Assembly (NCBI GenBank): GCA_964472785.1
Contig: CAYYMH010000008.1
Span: forward strand, 1 to 64,000
DNA length: 64,000 nt
Direction of reading: 5' to 3'
Source of the DNA: CAYYMH01 sp964472785
Lineage (GTDB): Bacteria > Zhuqueibacterota > Zhuqueibacteria > Thermofontimicrobiales > Thermofontimicrobiaceae
Shown here: positions 25,456-33,768 of the stretch, piece by piece
Position numbering within the stretch: the first letter of the stretch is position 1
How the letters are laid out: every line of letters begins with the position of its first letter
Position numbers and translations under genes: made by a program
Notes under the pieces: model-generated
Database searches by the model: none
Told to the model about the DNA's origin: nothing
The model's input: only the letters and a program-made list of their open reading frames with translations

Positions 25456-27627
25456 TTATTCCTGATCCAAAATCATCGACAGGGAAATGCGCCCGCTTTC
25501 CGGCTTTACGGAGATGACTTTGACGCGCACATTCTGTCCCACACTCACCACCTCGATCGGGTGTTTCACATAGCGCTTTGCCATTTTACTTCTGTGCACC
25601 AGTCCGTCATTTTTCACGCCGATATCGACAAACGCGCCAAAGTCCACCACATTTCTCACGGTGCCGGTTAAAATCATTCCTTCTTTCAAATCCTCTAATT
25701 TCAGCACATCCCGGCGGAAAATCGGTTTGGGCAGTTCGTCGCGCGGATCGAGATTCGGTTTTGCCAAACTTTCGATGATGTCTTCCATGGTCGGCACGCC
25801 GGTACCGCAGATTTCAGCCATCTGCTCGACGGTGACTTTTTTCTCCTTCATCCGCGCTTCCAGCAATTCTCCGTTGCCCCTGACCGTAGCACTGTCCAAC
25901 TCAAGTTCGGCTAACAATTTCTCAGCCGCCTCGTAAGATTCCGGATGCACCGCAGTCATGTCAAAAAAGCGGTCCGCGTTGGGGATTCTCAAAAATCCGG
26001 CGCTCTGGGTGAACGCCATATCGCCCATTCCCTTCACTTCCTTCAATTGCTGCCGGTTTTTAAATGAGCCTTTTTCATCTCTCTCTTTGACAATATTTTC
26101 AGCAACCCGGCTGTTGATTCCGGCAACGTATTTCAACAACGCCGATGAAGCGGTGTTCAAATTCACGCCCACATAATTCACGCAGGACTCCACTACCTGA
26201 TCCAGCATTTTAATCAACTGTGCCTGATTTACATCATGCTGATACAGCCCAACGCCGATGGACTTGGGATCAATTTTCACCAGCTCGGATAACGGATCGA
26301 GCAGCCGGCGGGCAATGGAAATGGCGCCGCGCATGGACACGTCCAAATCAGGAAATTCCTGCTTTGCCAGTTTCGATGCCGAGTAAACTGACGCGCCGGC
26401 TTCATTGACAATAATGTAGGACAAATCTCCGTCGTAATTTTCAATCATATCGATGGCTAAACTTTCGGTTTCCCGGGATGCGGTGCCGTTGCCGATTGCA
26501 ATGACCTGGACATTGTGCTGCTTCACCAGTTCCAGCAATTTCTCTTTTGCTTCCCCCCACTGGTTCTGCGGCGGATGAGGATAAATCGTTGCGCCTGCTA
26601 AAAATTTGCCGGTTGAATCGATGACAGTGACTTTGCTGCCAGTACGAAATCCCGGATCAATTCCCATGATGGTCGCACCGTGGATTGGGGGTTGCAGCAA
26701 CAGATTTCTCAAATTCCTGGCAAAAATGTCAATCGCATGTTCGTCCGCTTTTTCGGTCAACTCACTGCGCATCTCCCGTTCCAGTGACGGTGCAATCAAT
26801 CGGGAAAAGCTGTCCCCGATGGCGGTTTTGAGTTCGGGAGCGAAAGGAGAATTTTCGTTTGTCAAATACATTTTTTCGATCTCACGAATGCACAAATCTA
26901 CTGGCACATCAATGCTCACCTTCAAAAAGTTCTCTTTTTCACCGCGATTGATTGCCAATATTTGATAGGGCTGGATCGATTTTAGGGATTGGGAAAAATC
27001 AGCGTAAACCTCATAATTCCCATATTCCTCTAACACTTTGGCTTCCGATTGCACCGCGCCTTTCTTCCGGAAAATGGATCGCATCTGTTTCCGGACATCC
27101 GCATTATCCGAAATCGCTTCCGCGCAAATATCCCTGGCGCCAGCCAATGCTTCATCAGGCGAGTTTACTCCCTTTTCTTCATCCACAAAAGACGCAATTA
27201 ACGCGTCGTAATCCTCGATATCTGTCTCCAGCTTCAGCATCAGATTTGCCAATGGCTCCAGACCTTTTTCTTTTGCTACTGTTGCCCGGGTGCGTTTTTT
27301 TGGTTTGTAAGGCAGGTATAGATCCTCCACCTCCTGCAATTTGGTGGCAGCCAATATTTTTTCTTTGAGCTCCGGCGTCAGCTTGCCTTGCTTCTCAATG
27401 GAATGAATCACTGTTTCCTTGCGCGCATCCAGTACCCGCAGCGTGCGAATCCGGTCCTCGATGGAGCGAATCTGTTCTTCGTTCAAATTCCCGCTCATTT
27501 CCTTGCGATACCGTGCGATAAACGGAACGGTGTTGTCAGTGTCCAATAACTCAACCGTTTTGTGAACCTGCCAGACTTTTAGTCCGAGTTCATTGGCAAT
27601 CGTTTCAAAATGTTTCTCATCACTCAT
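25456..27627 (-). CDS. tex: Transcription accessory protein Tex
   Basis: The 723-residue protein matches Tex along its length. It has the N-terminal helical region with FIARYRKEMSGNLNEEQIR, the YqgF/RNase-H-like domain with MGIDPGFRTGSKVTVID, helix-hairpin-helix motifs (LNTASSALLKYVAGI and KEVKGMGDMAFTQSAGFLRI), and a C-terminal S1 RNA-binding domain (about 650-720, GTVRNVVDFGAFVDIGV). Tex binds RNA and affects transcription and stress tolerance. AGGA lies before ATG 27627. It is transcribed divergently from sppA. Confidence 0.95.
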   Translation of the reverse strand: MSDEKHFETIANELGLKVWQVHKTVELLDTDNTVPFIARYRKEMSGNLNEEQIRSIEDRIRTLRVLDARKETVIHSIEKQGKLTPELKEKILAATKLQEVEDLYLPYKPKKRTRATVAKEKGLEPLANLMLKLETDIEDYDALIASFVDEEKGVNSPDEALAGARDICAEAISDNADVRKQMRSIFRKKGAVQSEAKVLEEYGNYEVYADFSQSLKSIQPYQILAINRGEKENFLKVSIDVPVDLCIREIEKMYLTNENSPFAPELKTAIGDSFSRLIAPSLEREMRSELTEKADEHAIDIFARNLRNLLLQPPIHGATIMGIDPGFRTGSKVTVIDSTGKFLAGATIYPHPPQNQWGEAKEKLLELVKQHNVQVIAIGNGTASRETESLAIDMIENYDGDLSYIIVNEAGASVYSASKLAKQEFPDLDVSMRGAISIARRLLDPLSELVKIDPKSIGVGLYQHDVNQAQLIKMLDQVVESCVNYVGVNLNTASSALLKYVAGINSRVAENIVKERDEKGSFKNRQQLKEVKGMGDMAFTQSAGFLRIPNADRFFDMTAVHPESYEAAEKLLAELELDSATVRGNGELLEARMKEKKVTVEQMAEICGTGVPTMEDIIESLAKPNLDPRDELPKPIFRRDVLKLEDLKEGMILTGTVRNVVDFGAFVDIGVKNDGLVHRSKMAKRYVKHPIEVVSVGQNVRVKVISVKPESGRISLSMILDQE

Positions 27628-27771
27628 AATTGTTTCCTATCACCTGTTTCGGTTTATAAATTTGATAAACGAAAAATTAAATCCCAAAATTCTCACAACC
27701 TGTTCAATATTCATCCTGAAATTTAACATTTTTTCAAAAATTTGCAAGCGATTTATTTTTACGATTTCTGC

Positions 27772-27800
27772 TTGACACAATAAAATTAAATGATTATATT
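27772..27800 (+). promoter_or_regulatory. Sigma-70-type promoter of sppA
   Basis: TTGACA (27772-27777), a 17-base spacer and TATATT (27795-27800) give a near-consensus housekeeping promoter about 60 bases upstream of the sppA start. The same two hexamers and spacing occur at 35361-35389. Confidence 0.75.
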
Positions 27801-27861
27801 TCAGAAATTGATTTCACAGTCCATGCTCGTTTTGTGCGAACAATTATGAACGGAGGCAAAA

Positions 27862-29619
27862 ATGAAACCAATACATGTCATTCTCTATACATTGCTGACC
27901 CTGCTACTTGTCTTTATTTTATTTGTATTTCTGGTTTTCGTCATCATCAAAGGTGTGACGGCAACCAAACCTTCTGTTAGTTCAAATTCCACATTAATCA
28001 TTAATATTAACGGTGACATCCCGGAATATCAGCCTGAAGGCGGTTTGCCGATCAAGAGCAAAAAGTCAACGACCATCAAAACGATCGTTGATAATATTGA
28101 TAAAGCCAAAGTTGATGATCGGGTTAAAGGTATTTTACTTCGAGTCAACATGAATTTTATGGGCTGGGCAAAAATTGATGAAATCAAAAATAAGCTCGAT
28201 GATTTTAAACAATCGGGTAAATATGTCATTGCGTACTTAGGCAGTTTTGTTTCAGAGAAGGAATACTTTCTTGCCCTGTCCGCTGACAGTATTTTTGCAG
28301 TGCCCGGCGGTTTTATGGAAATGAACGGACTCGTCATCGAGACAGTGCACTCACCGGGCATGTTTGAAAAAATTGGAATTGATATTGATTATTATGCATT
28401 TGGAAAATATAAATCCCGTTCCGGCGAGTCCATGGGAAGGAAGACGCACACCGAGCCAGTATTGGAAATGCTCAACGATTTGCTGGATTGGGAATACAAC
28501 CACCTGGTGACTGGCATTGCTGAAAAATTGAACATTTCTTCGGAAGAGGTGAAAGCAACGATTGATAAAGGATATTTCAACCCGGAAAAATTTGCAGAAA
28601 TCGGATGGATTGACGGCTTGCTTTATGAGGATCAACTGGAGGAGCGACTCAAACAACTTAACGGCATCGATGCGGATCGGGCGTTGAAGGAGGTTACCAA
28701 TAGTCAATATGCGGGAATAACTATGGAGTCTCTCGGATTGAATAAGGGAAAAAATAAAATCGCGCTCATTTACTCCCAGGGATTGATACAGGAGGGCGAT
28801 GACTCGTTCAGTCCGCTAAGTATGGGCATGACAGCCGGAACCGATCCTATGATCACAGCGATCAAACGGGCGGCAAAACGCAAATCCGTTAAAGCAATTG
28901 TGTTTCGTGTCGATTCGCCGGGAGGCAGTGGACTCGGTTGTGATCTTGTCTGGAGAGAAATCTTAAAAGCTAAAAAAGAAAAGCCGGTAATCGTCTCTAT
29001 GTCTGATTACGCCGCTTCCGGAGGTTACTGGGTGTCGATGGGCGCTACTGCGATTGTCGCCCAGCCTTCAACACTCACCGGTTCCATTGGTGTCTGGGGA
29101 ATTTTTCCAAATTTTAGTGGATTCTTCGACAAATTGGGATTAACCGAAACCGTTGTAAAACGCGGTGATCATGCGGACATGCTGCTGGCGATGAAAGAGA
29201 TGACACCCTACGAACGGAATTTATACCGGGAAAACGTGCGCAGCACCTATGTTGATTTTGTCACTAAAGCTGCTGAATCGCGAGGGATGACTTATGAAAA
29301 ACTCGAACCCTACGCTCAGGGACGTTCCTGGATGGGCGAACAAGCAAAAAAATGGGGGCTGGTGGACGACTTGGGTGGACTGGAGCGGGCAATCGAATTA
29401 GCCAGAGAAAAGGCAGAAATTGACAGCACTGAAGATGTTAAAGTTGTGGTTTATTCGGTTCAGAAACCGTGGTTCGAAAAAGTGCTTTCCGGTGGTGTTT
29501 TGTCTTGGCTGGTGAAGGATTTGGATTTACAAAAATTACAAAATAAATGGCAGGAAATAGTACACAACCGGCGACCTTTGATTTGGCCTTTATTGCCGCA
29601 TCAATTACAGATACAATGA
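27862..29619 (+). CDS. sppA: Signal peptide peptidase SppA, 67-kDa type
   Basis: The 585-residue protein has one N-terminal membrane helix (about 5-30) and two S49 peptidase domains. The N-terminal domain has the catalytic-lysine region GKYKSRSGESMGRKT. The C-terminal domain has VFRVDSPGGSGLGCD and the nucleophile serine in SDYAASGGYWVSMGA, then LTGSIGVWG. This matches the long, E. coli-type SppA that degrades cleaved signal peptides at the periplasmic face of the inner membrane. GGAGG precedes ATG 27862, and a near-consensus promoter sits upstream. Confidence 0.93.
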   Translation: MKPIHVILYTLLTLLLVFILFVFLVFVIIKGVTATKPSVSSNSTLIININGDIPEYQPEGGLPIKSKKSTTIKTIVDNIDKAKVDDRVKGILLRVNMNFMGWAKIDEIKNKLDDFKQSGKYVIAYLGSFVSEKEYFLALSADSIFAVPGGFMEMNGLVIETVHSPGMFEKIGIDIDYYAFGKYKSRSGESMGRKTHTEPVLEMLNDLLDWEYNHLVTGIAEKLNISSEEVKATIDKGYFNPEKFAEIGWIDGLLYEDQLEERLKQLNGIDADRALKEVTNSQYAGITMESLGLNKGKNKIALIYSQGLIQEGDDSFSPLSMGMTAGTDPMITAIKRAAKRKSVKAIVFRVDSPGGSGLGCDLVWREILKAKKEKPVIVSMSDYAASGGYWVSMGATAIVAQPSTLTGSIGVWGIFPNFSGFFDKLGLTETVVKRGDHADMLLAMKEMTPYERNLYRENVRSTYVDFVTKAAESRGMTYEKLEPYAQGRSWMGEQAKKWGLVDDLGGLERAIELAREKAEIDSTEDVKVVVYSVQKPWFEKVLSGGVLSWLVKDLDLQKLQNKWQEIVHNRRPLIWPLLPHQLQIQ

Positions 29620-29684
29620 TTCAGCCTATTTCTGGTAGTATTATAAATTAAAATCAGCACAAAATTTAGGTGACTCAAACAAAA

Positions 29685-30479
29685 ATGGATTTTACAGAAC
29701 CTGTAAAAAAATTGTTTGAAACTGGTGAGTCCAAAGACCGATTTCGATTCTTTAACTATGCAGAACTTGGGATTAATGAATCTCATATTCAGCAGTTGAT
29801 TCATGTTGCAACCAATGAGAAATATTTCTACGATGACGATTCAGATTCACCTCAAAAATATGCAGCTATCCACGCCTGGCATGCGCTGGGACAATTGCAC
29901 GCTGAAGAAGCGATTGAGCCTTTGATTAGCTTATTTGAAAGACTTAACGATACCTGGATTGATGAAGAAATGCCAGAAGTCTTTGCTGAATTAGGCGAAA
30001 AAGCATTGCCGGCTCTGGAAAAGTATCTCGCCGATCCACCTAAAACACTACATGCGCGGATCAATGCTGCGGCCTGTATTGAACAAATTGGTCATAATGA
30101 TTTAGACTTACGGAAAAAAAGTATTGCTATACTTACAAAGCAGCTTAAAAATTATCGCCAAAACTGGGCAGAGCTGAATGGTTTTTTGATCTATTATTTA
30201 ACGGACCTGTCTGCAACCGAATCTATTGATGTAATTCGTGAGGCATATCAACAAAATTGTGTGGACTTTTCAATTGCCGGGGATTTAGGCACCGTGGAAT
30301 ATGAACTGGGTTTGTCGGAAAAAGAACCAAGCGTTCAATTATTTGCCGAAGAGATGGGAAAAGAATCGGATAATGACTTCGGAATGGCAATTCCAGAAAG
30401 TTTTCAAATTAATCCTGATGATCCCTGTCCCTGCGGCAGTGGAAAAGAATTTAAGAATTGTTGCTTAAATAAATCGTAA
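29685..30479 (+). CDS. HEAT-repeat-like protein with C-terminal SEC-C zinc motif
   Basis: The protein (about 264 residues) has helical repeat text (AAIHAWHALGQLHAEEAIEPLISLF and similar) in its first two thirds. It ends with a SEC-C motif, DPCPCGSGKEFKNCC, which binds zinc and often mediates contact with ribosomes or translocation partners. ATG 29685 (MDFTEPV) is favoured because AGGTGA lies upstream; a GTG five codons earlier is the alternative. It resembles DUF1186-type SEC-C proteins. It begins 65 bases after sppA. Function unknown. Confidence 0.75.
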   Translation: MDFTEPVKKLFETGESKDRFRFFNYAELGINESHIQQLIHVATNEKYFYDDDSDSPQKYAAIHAWHALGQLHAEEAIEPLISLFERLNDTWIDEEMPEVFAELGEKALPALEKYLADPPKTLHARINAAACIEQIGHNDLDLRKKSIAILTKQLKNYRQNWAELNGFLIYYLTDLSATESIDVIREAYQQNCVDFSIAGDLGTVEYELGLSEKEPSVQLFAEEMGKESDNDFGMAIPESFQINPDDPCPCGSGKEFKNCCLNKS

Positions 30480-30486
30480 TCGAATT

Positions 30487-30615
30487 ATGGAACAGATTTT
30501 AGATTGGCTAATAGAAAAACCTCCCTACGTGCAATATCGCACCCGGCTTGATTTGTTAAATCAAAAGCCGGGGGAAGTGGGGGCTGTATCAAAAGTCCCG
30601 ATGCAAGATGTTTAG
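30487..30615 (+). pseudogene. 5' remnant of a gene cut by an inverted-repeat element
   Basis: Seven bases after the SEC-C gene, an ATG opens a 42-codon frame starting MEQILDWLIEKPPYVQYRTR. About 31 codons look like a genuine N-terminus: amphipathic, with a WLIE..YRTRLDLL pattern like the opening of several helical-repeat proteins. From 30580 the frame runs into the inverted-repeat element and stops at 30613-30615. No continuation of the gene is visible after the element ends at 30708. I infer that insertion and loss of the 3' part left this stub; it could also be chance. Confidence 0.5.
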
Positions 30616-30708
30616 CCCAATTTGTAGTAGCGAGTTTATGCGCTTTACACAATATATGGTATTTGACGAATAAATTCGTCACTACAAATTAACTTTTGAT
30701 ACAGCCCC
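30580..30708. mobile_element. 129-bp nested inverted-repeat element (MITE-like)
   Basis: Terminal 17-bp perfect inverted repeats, GGGGCTGTATCAAAAGT (30580-30596) and its complement (30692-30708), bound the element. A second, inner inverted pair, AATTTGTAGT (30619-30628) with ACTACAAATT (30681-30690), extends imperfectly to about 21 bases per arm. There is no coding capacity. This is the form of a non-autonomous miniature transposon moved in trans. Terminal GGGGCTGT sequences are seen at ends of some insertion sequences, but no matching transposase is in the window. I found no clear target duplication. Confidence 0.7.
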
Positions 30709-30759
30709 ACACTTTCTCAAACTTTCGATAATATTTAAATTAACCAATCGGATTTTGTT

Positions 30760-31386
30760 TTGAAGAACAAAAAATTTATCACCTTAGCCGGTAATATCGG
30801 CTGCGGAAAAACCACAGCAGCCAAGCTCATCAGTCAACACTTTGTGTACGAGTTGTTCGATGAGCCGGTGATTGACAATCGTTTTCTCAAATACTATTAT
30901 GCGGCAATGAACCGATGGTCATTTACATTGCAAATGGAGTTTCTCATCCGGCGTGTAGAGCATCACGAGCTCATCGAGACCGTTCCCAAATCCTGTGTTC
31001 AGGATCGTTCGCTCTATGAGGACCCTGAAGTTTTTGCAAAATTTCTGCATGGTTTGGGAAACATGACGGACGATGAACTCAATTTATATTTTGAATATTT
31101 TGAGCGGCTGAATCAGCGTCTCATCAAACCCGACCTGATTATTTACCTCAATGTTGATAATGTTGACGTGCTTTTAAAACGTATTCGAAAAAGAGGACGG
31201 AAAGAGGAACAAGGTATAACTAATGAGTTTTTGAAAGGACTGGGCGGATATTACATCAGTTTTCCGCAGGTCGTTCAGAATAAATATGGTGTGGATATTT
31301 TAACCTTTGATGTGACAGAAACCGATATTCGAAAAAAGGAAGGTAGAGAGCAATTTCTGGATTTGGTAAATAGCAAATTAACGTAA
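30760..31386 (+). CDS. Deoxynucleoside kinase (dGK/dCK family)
   Basis: A 208-residue P-loop kinase. The Walker A site GNIGCGKTT is at about 11-19. The lid/substrate motif QDRSLYEDPEVF is near 88, and the LID arginines lie in LLKRIRKRGRKEEQG. These are the marks of the deoxyadenosine/deoxyguanosine kinase family, which salvages deoxynucleosides with ATP. The frame opens at TTG 30760 because no ATG occurs before the P-loop, and no good ribosome-binding site is visible. Substrate preference cannot be set by eye. Confidence 0.82.
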   Translation: MKNKKFITLAGNIGCGKTTAAKLISQHFVYELFDEPVIDNRFLKYYYAAMNRWSFTLQMEFLIRRVEHHELIETVPKSCVQDRSLYEDPEVFAKFLHGLGNMTDDELNLYFEYFERLNQRLIKPDLIIYLNVDNVDVLLKRIRKRGRKEEQGITNEFLKGLGGYYISFPQVVQNKYGVDILTFDVTETDIRKKEGREQFLDLVNSKLT

Positions 31387-31404
31387 TTTCATTAAATAAT
31401 TTAG

Positions 31405-31479
31405 CCCGCGAAACACACTAAAAAACACTAAAATTATTTTTCAATTTCCAATTTAGCGTCGTTTTGTGTGTTTCGCGGG
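31405..31479. repeat. Palindrome directly upstream of the RAYT gene
   Basis: CCCGCGAAACACAC (31405-31418) and GTGTGTTTCGCGGG (31466-31479) form perfect 14-bp inverted arms around an AT-rich centre with further partial complementarity (ACACTAAAA / TTTAGCGT). It ends 29 bases before the transposase start. REP-associated tyrosine transposases are typically flanked by such GC-tipped palindromes, which they recognise as single-stranded hairpins. A second function in expression is possible. Confidence 0.75.
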
Positions 31480-31508
31480 TAAGAATTTTTTTCAATTTTT
31501 TAGACTTT

Positions 31509-32042
31509 ATGGCCAAACACCATCCCAAACATTATTATTTAAACGACACGGTCTATTTTATCACAGCGCATATTTATCAAAAAAAGACCCATCTTTCCGA
31601 TCCCCGAAATAAAGAATTGCTGCTGAATATTTTCCGAAAAATTTTGGATGAATTCAATTTCCAACTATTGGCATGGGTTATTCTTGATAATCATTACCAT
31701 ATTCAATTCAAAACAAAATCGGGCGATGATCTTGTCAAAGCCATGCGTCGAATTCATATCAACTGTGCCTATTCACTGAATAAATTGGAGAAAAAAGAGG
31801 GCAGAAAACTGTTCCAAAATTTCTGGGACACCTGCATCCGGAATAAAGATGAGTTTTATCGATACTTTAATTACATTCATTATAATCCGGTTAAACACGG
31901 AATTGTCGAAGAAATGAGCGAATACCCATTTTCCAGTTTTCACTATTGGCAGGAGCAGAAGGGAAAGTCATGGTTAGCGTCGTGCTTTGACAAATTTCCG
32001 ATTGAAGATTTTCATGTCAAATACGATGAATTTTCTGATTAG
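31509..32042 (+). CDS. REP-associated tyrosine transposase (RAYT, Y1/HUH family)
   Basis: The 177-residue protein is a Y1 transposase of the IS200-like/RAYT group. It has the opening HHPKHYYLNDTVYFITAH, the HUH metal motif in DNHYHIQ, and the catalytic tyrosine region YIHYNPVKHG. These proteins cut and join single-stranded DNA at REP palindromes and are usually single-copy rather than active insertion sequences. ATG 31509 is used; the open frame extending further upstream lies inside the palindrome. The 14-bp palindrome just upstream is its likely substrate. Confidence 0.88.
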   Translation: MAKHHPKHYYLNDTVYFITAHIYQKKTHLSDPRNKELLLNIFRKILDEFNFQLLAWVILDNHYHIQFKTKSGDDLVKAMRRIHINCAYSLNKLEKKEGRKLFQNFWDTCIRNKDEFYRYFNYIHYNPVKHGIVEEMSEYPFSSFHYWQEQKGKSWLASCFDKFPIEDFHVKYDEFSD

Positions 32043-32096
32043 TAGAAACACTATTTTCAGTTAGTGAATTTTAAACCGAATAATTGAGACCCAAAG

Positions 32097-33647
32097 ATGG
32101 AAAAACCAAAACCACACCGCGCAACGTTCAGACACAGGTTAGGTCTTTTTTTAGCAATACCGCTGTTCCTTTTTTTTCTGTTATTTCCAATATCTGGTAC
32201 AATCGAGCCAATTGCTCAACGGACGTTAGCGGTCGCTTTTTTGATGGCATGGCTCTGGATCACCGAAGCGCTGCCGATTCCCGCCACGTCACTGATACCG
32301 ATTGTCGCCTTTCCTTTATTGAAAATAATGAATACGAAAACAGTTGTTCAGTCCTACGGTGACAGTAATATCTTTCTGTTCATGGGCGGATTTTTTTTGG
32401 CGATGTCCATGCAAAAATGGGGTCTGCACCGCCGGGTCGCATTGCATATCATTAAATTTATCGGGATGGGACCGCGGAAAATTATTTTGGGATTTATGTT
32501 AGCCACCGCTTTTTTATCGATGTGGATTTCCAACACAGCGACCACCATGATGATGTATCCCATTGGACTGGCTGTTATTTTACAATTGACTTCGCTGAAA
32601 ACTCAGGAAAACGAATTGCTTTCAGAGAAGGTAAAAACCTCTTTTCAACTGGCATTGATGCTGGGCATTGCTTATGCTGCAAGTATCGGCGGAATCGGCA
32701 CGAAAATCGGCACGCCACCCAATATCGTTTTTGCTGCCGCTGTCAACTCGTTATTCCCGGATGCTCCGGAAATTGGATTTCTCCAATGGATGAAAGTTGG
32801 GCTTCCGCTGGTCGCGGTATTTATCCCTCTGACCTGGCTCTATTTGACGCGAATTGCTCAACCGATCAAAATAAATAAATTTTCCGGTGGCAGAGAGGTT
32901 ATTGAAAATGAACTGAAAAAACTCCCAAAAATGTCTCGCGGTGAACGCAGTGTGCTTATTATTTTTACGCTCACTGCTTTCGCCTGGATTTTCCGAAAGA
33001 ATATCGAGCTGGGAACTTTCACCGTACCCGGCTGGTCTAATATGCTTGGTGTGGAAAATTTGGTCAATGACGCAACGGTGGCGATTTTGGCAGCCATTGT
33101 GCTCTTTGCTTTTCCGGTGAGTTTAAAAGAAAAGAGCTTTCTTTTGGACTGGGAATGGGCAATCAAAATACCCTGGGGAATACTGTTATTATTTGGCGGA
33201 GGTATCGCTTTGGCCTCAGGATTTAAAGTATCCGGTTTAGCAGCCTGGGTCGGACAAAATTTAAGCTTGTTTTCCCACGTACCGTTAATAGTCATGATTT
33301 TCATTACTTGTATCATGCTCACTTTTTTAACAGAAGTAACGTCGAACACAGCCACATCAACGATTTTTATGCCAATTTTAGCCGCCACTGCGATTGCGAT
33401 CGGGATTCATCCATTCGTGCTGATGATACCAGCAACCATCTCCGCGTCATGTGCATTTATGTTACCGGTTGCCACACCACCGAATGCGATTATTTTCGGA
33501 TCGGGTTTCGTGTCGATTCCCCAAATGGCGAAGAATGGTGTCGGATTGAATTTTATTGGCGTGTTCATTGTCACGTTGATCACCTATTTAATCGCGATTC
33601 CTGCATTTGGTATTGTTTTGAGGAGTCTCCCGAGCTGGATTCAATAG
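32097..33647 (+). CDS. DASS (SLC13)-family sodium/dicarboxylate or sulfate symporter
   Basis: The 516-residue membrane protein has the two inverted SNT sodium-site motifs of the DASS family: SMWISNTATTMMMYPIG and TEVTSNTATSTIFMPIL. Other marks are the ITEALPIPATSLIP opening and the C-terminal PVATPPNAIIFGSG. About 11-12 membrane helices are evident. Such transporters import succinate, malate, citrate or sulfate with sodium. Substrate is not resolved. It begins 54 bases after the RAYT gene. The ornithine aminotransferase follows, leading to glutamate and 2-oxoglutarate metabolism. Confidence 0.9.
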   Translation: MEKPKPHRATFRHRLGLFLAIPLFLFFLLFPISGTIEPIAQRTLAVAFLMAWLWITEALPIPATSLIPIVAFPLLKIMNTKTVVQSYGDSNIFLFMGGFFLAMSMQKWGLHRRVALHIIKFIGMGPRKIILGFMLATAFLSMWISNTATTMMMYPIGLAVILQLTSLKTQENELLSEKVKTSFQLALMLGIAYAASIGGIGTKIGTPPNIVFAAAVNSLFPDAPEIGFLQWMKVGLPLVAVFIPLTWLYLTRIAQPIKINKFSGGREVIENELKKLPKMSRGERSVLIIFTLTAFAWIFRKNIELGTFTVPGWSNMLGVENLVNDATVAILAAIVLFAFPVSLKEKSFLLDWEWAIKIPWGILLLFGGGIALASGFKVSGLAAWVGQNLSLFSHVPLIVMIFITCIMLTFLTEVTSNTATSTIFMPILAATAIAIGIHPFVLMIPATISASCAFMLPVATPPNAIIFGSGFVSIPQMAKNGVGLNFIGVFIVTLITYLIAIPAFGIVLRSLPSWIQ

Positions 33648-33768
33648 AGAAGTGAACTATAGAGTAAGAAAATATTTTAAATCATTTAAAAGCTAATAGC
33701 TGAATGCCGACTGCTATGAGCTATTTCAAAAGGAGTTGATAAATTTTCACAATCTGGAGGTAGTTTGA

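Noticed and set aside
30485..30682. 65-codon minus-strand frame
   Set aside because: It covers the inverted-repeat element and gene stub; its sequence is just the antisense of those.
30580..30708. Target-site duplication around the inverted-repeat element
   Set aside because: Flanks GTG and CAC extend the inverted repeat rather than forming a direct repeat; no duplication seen.
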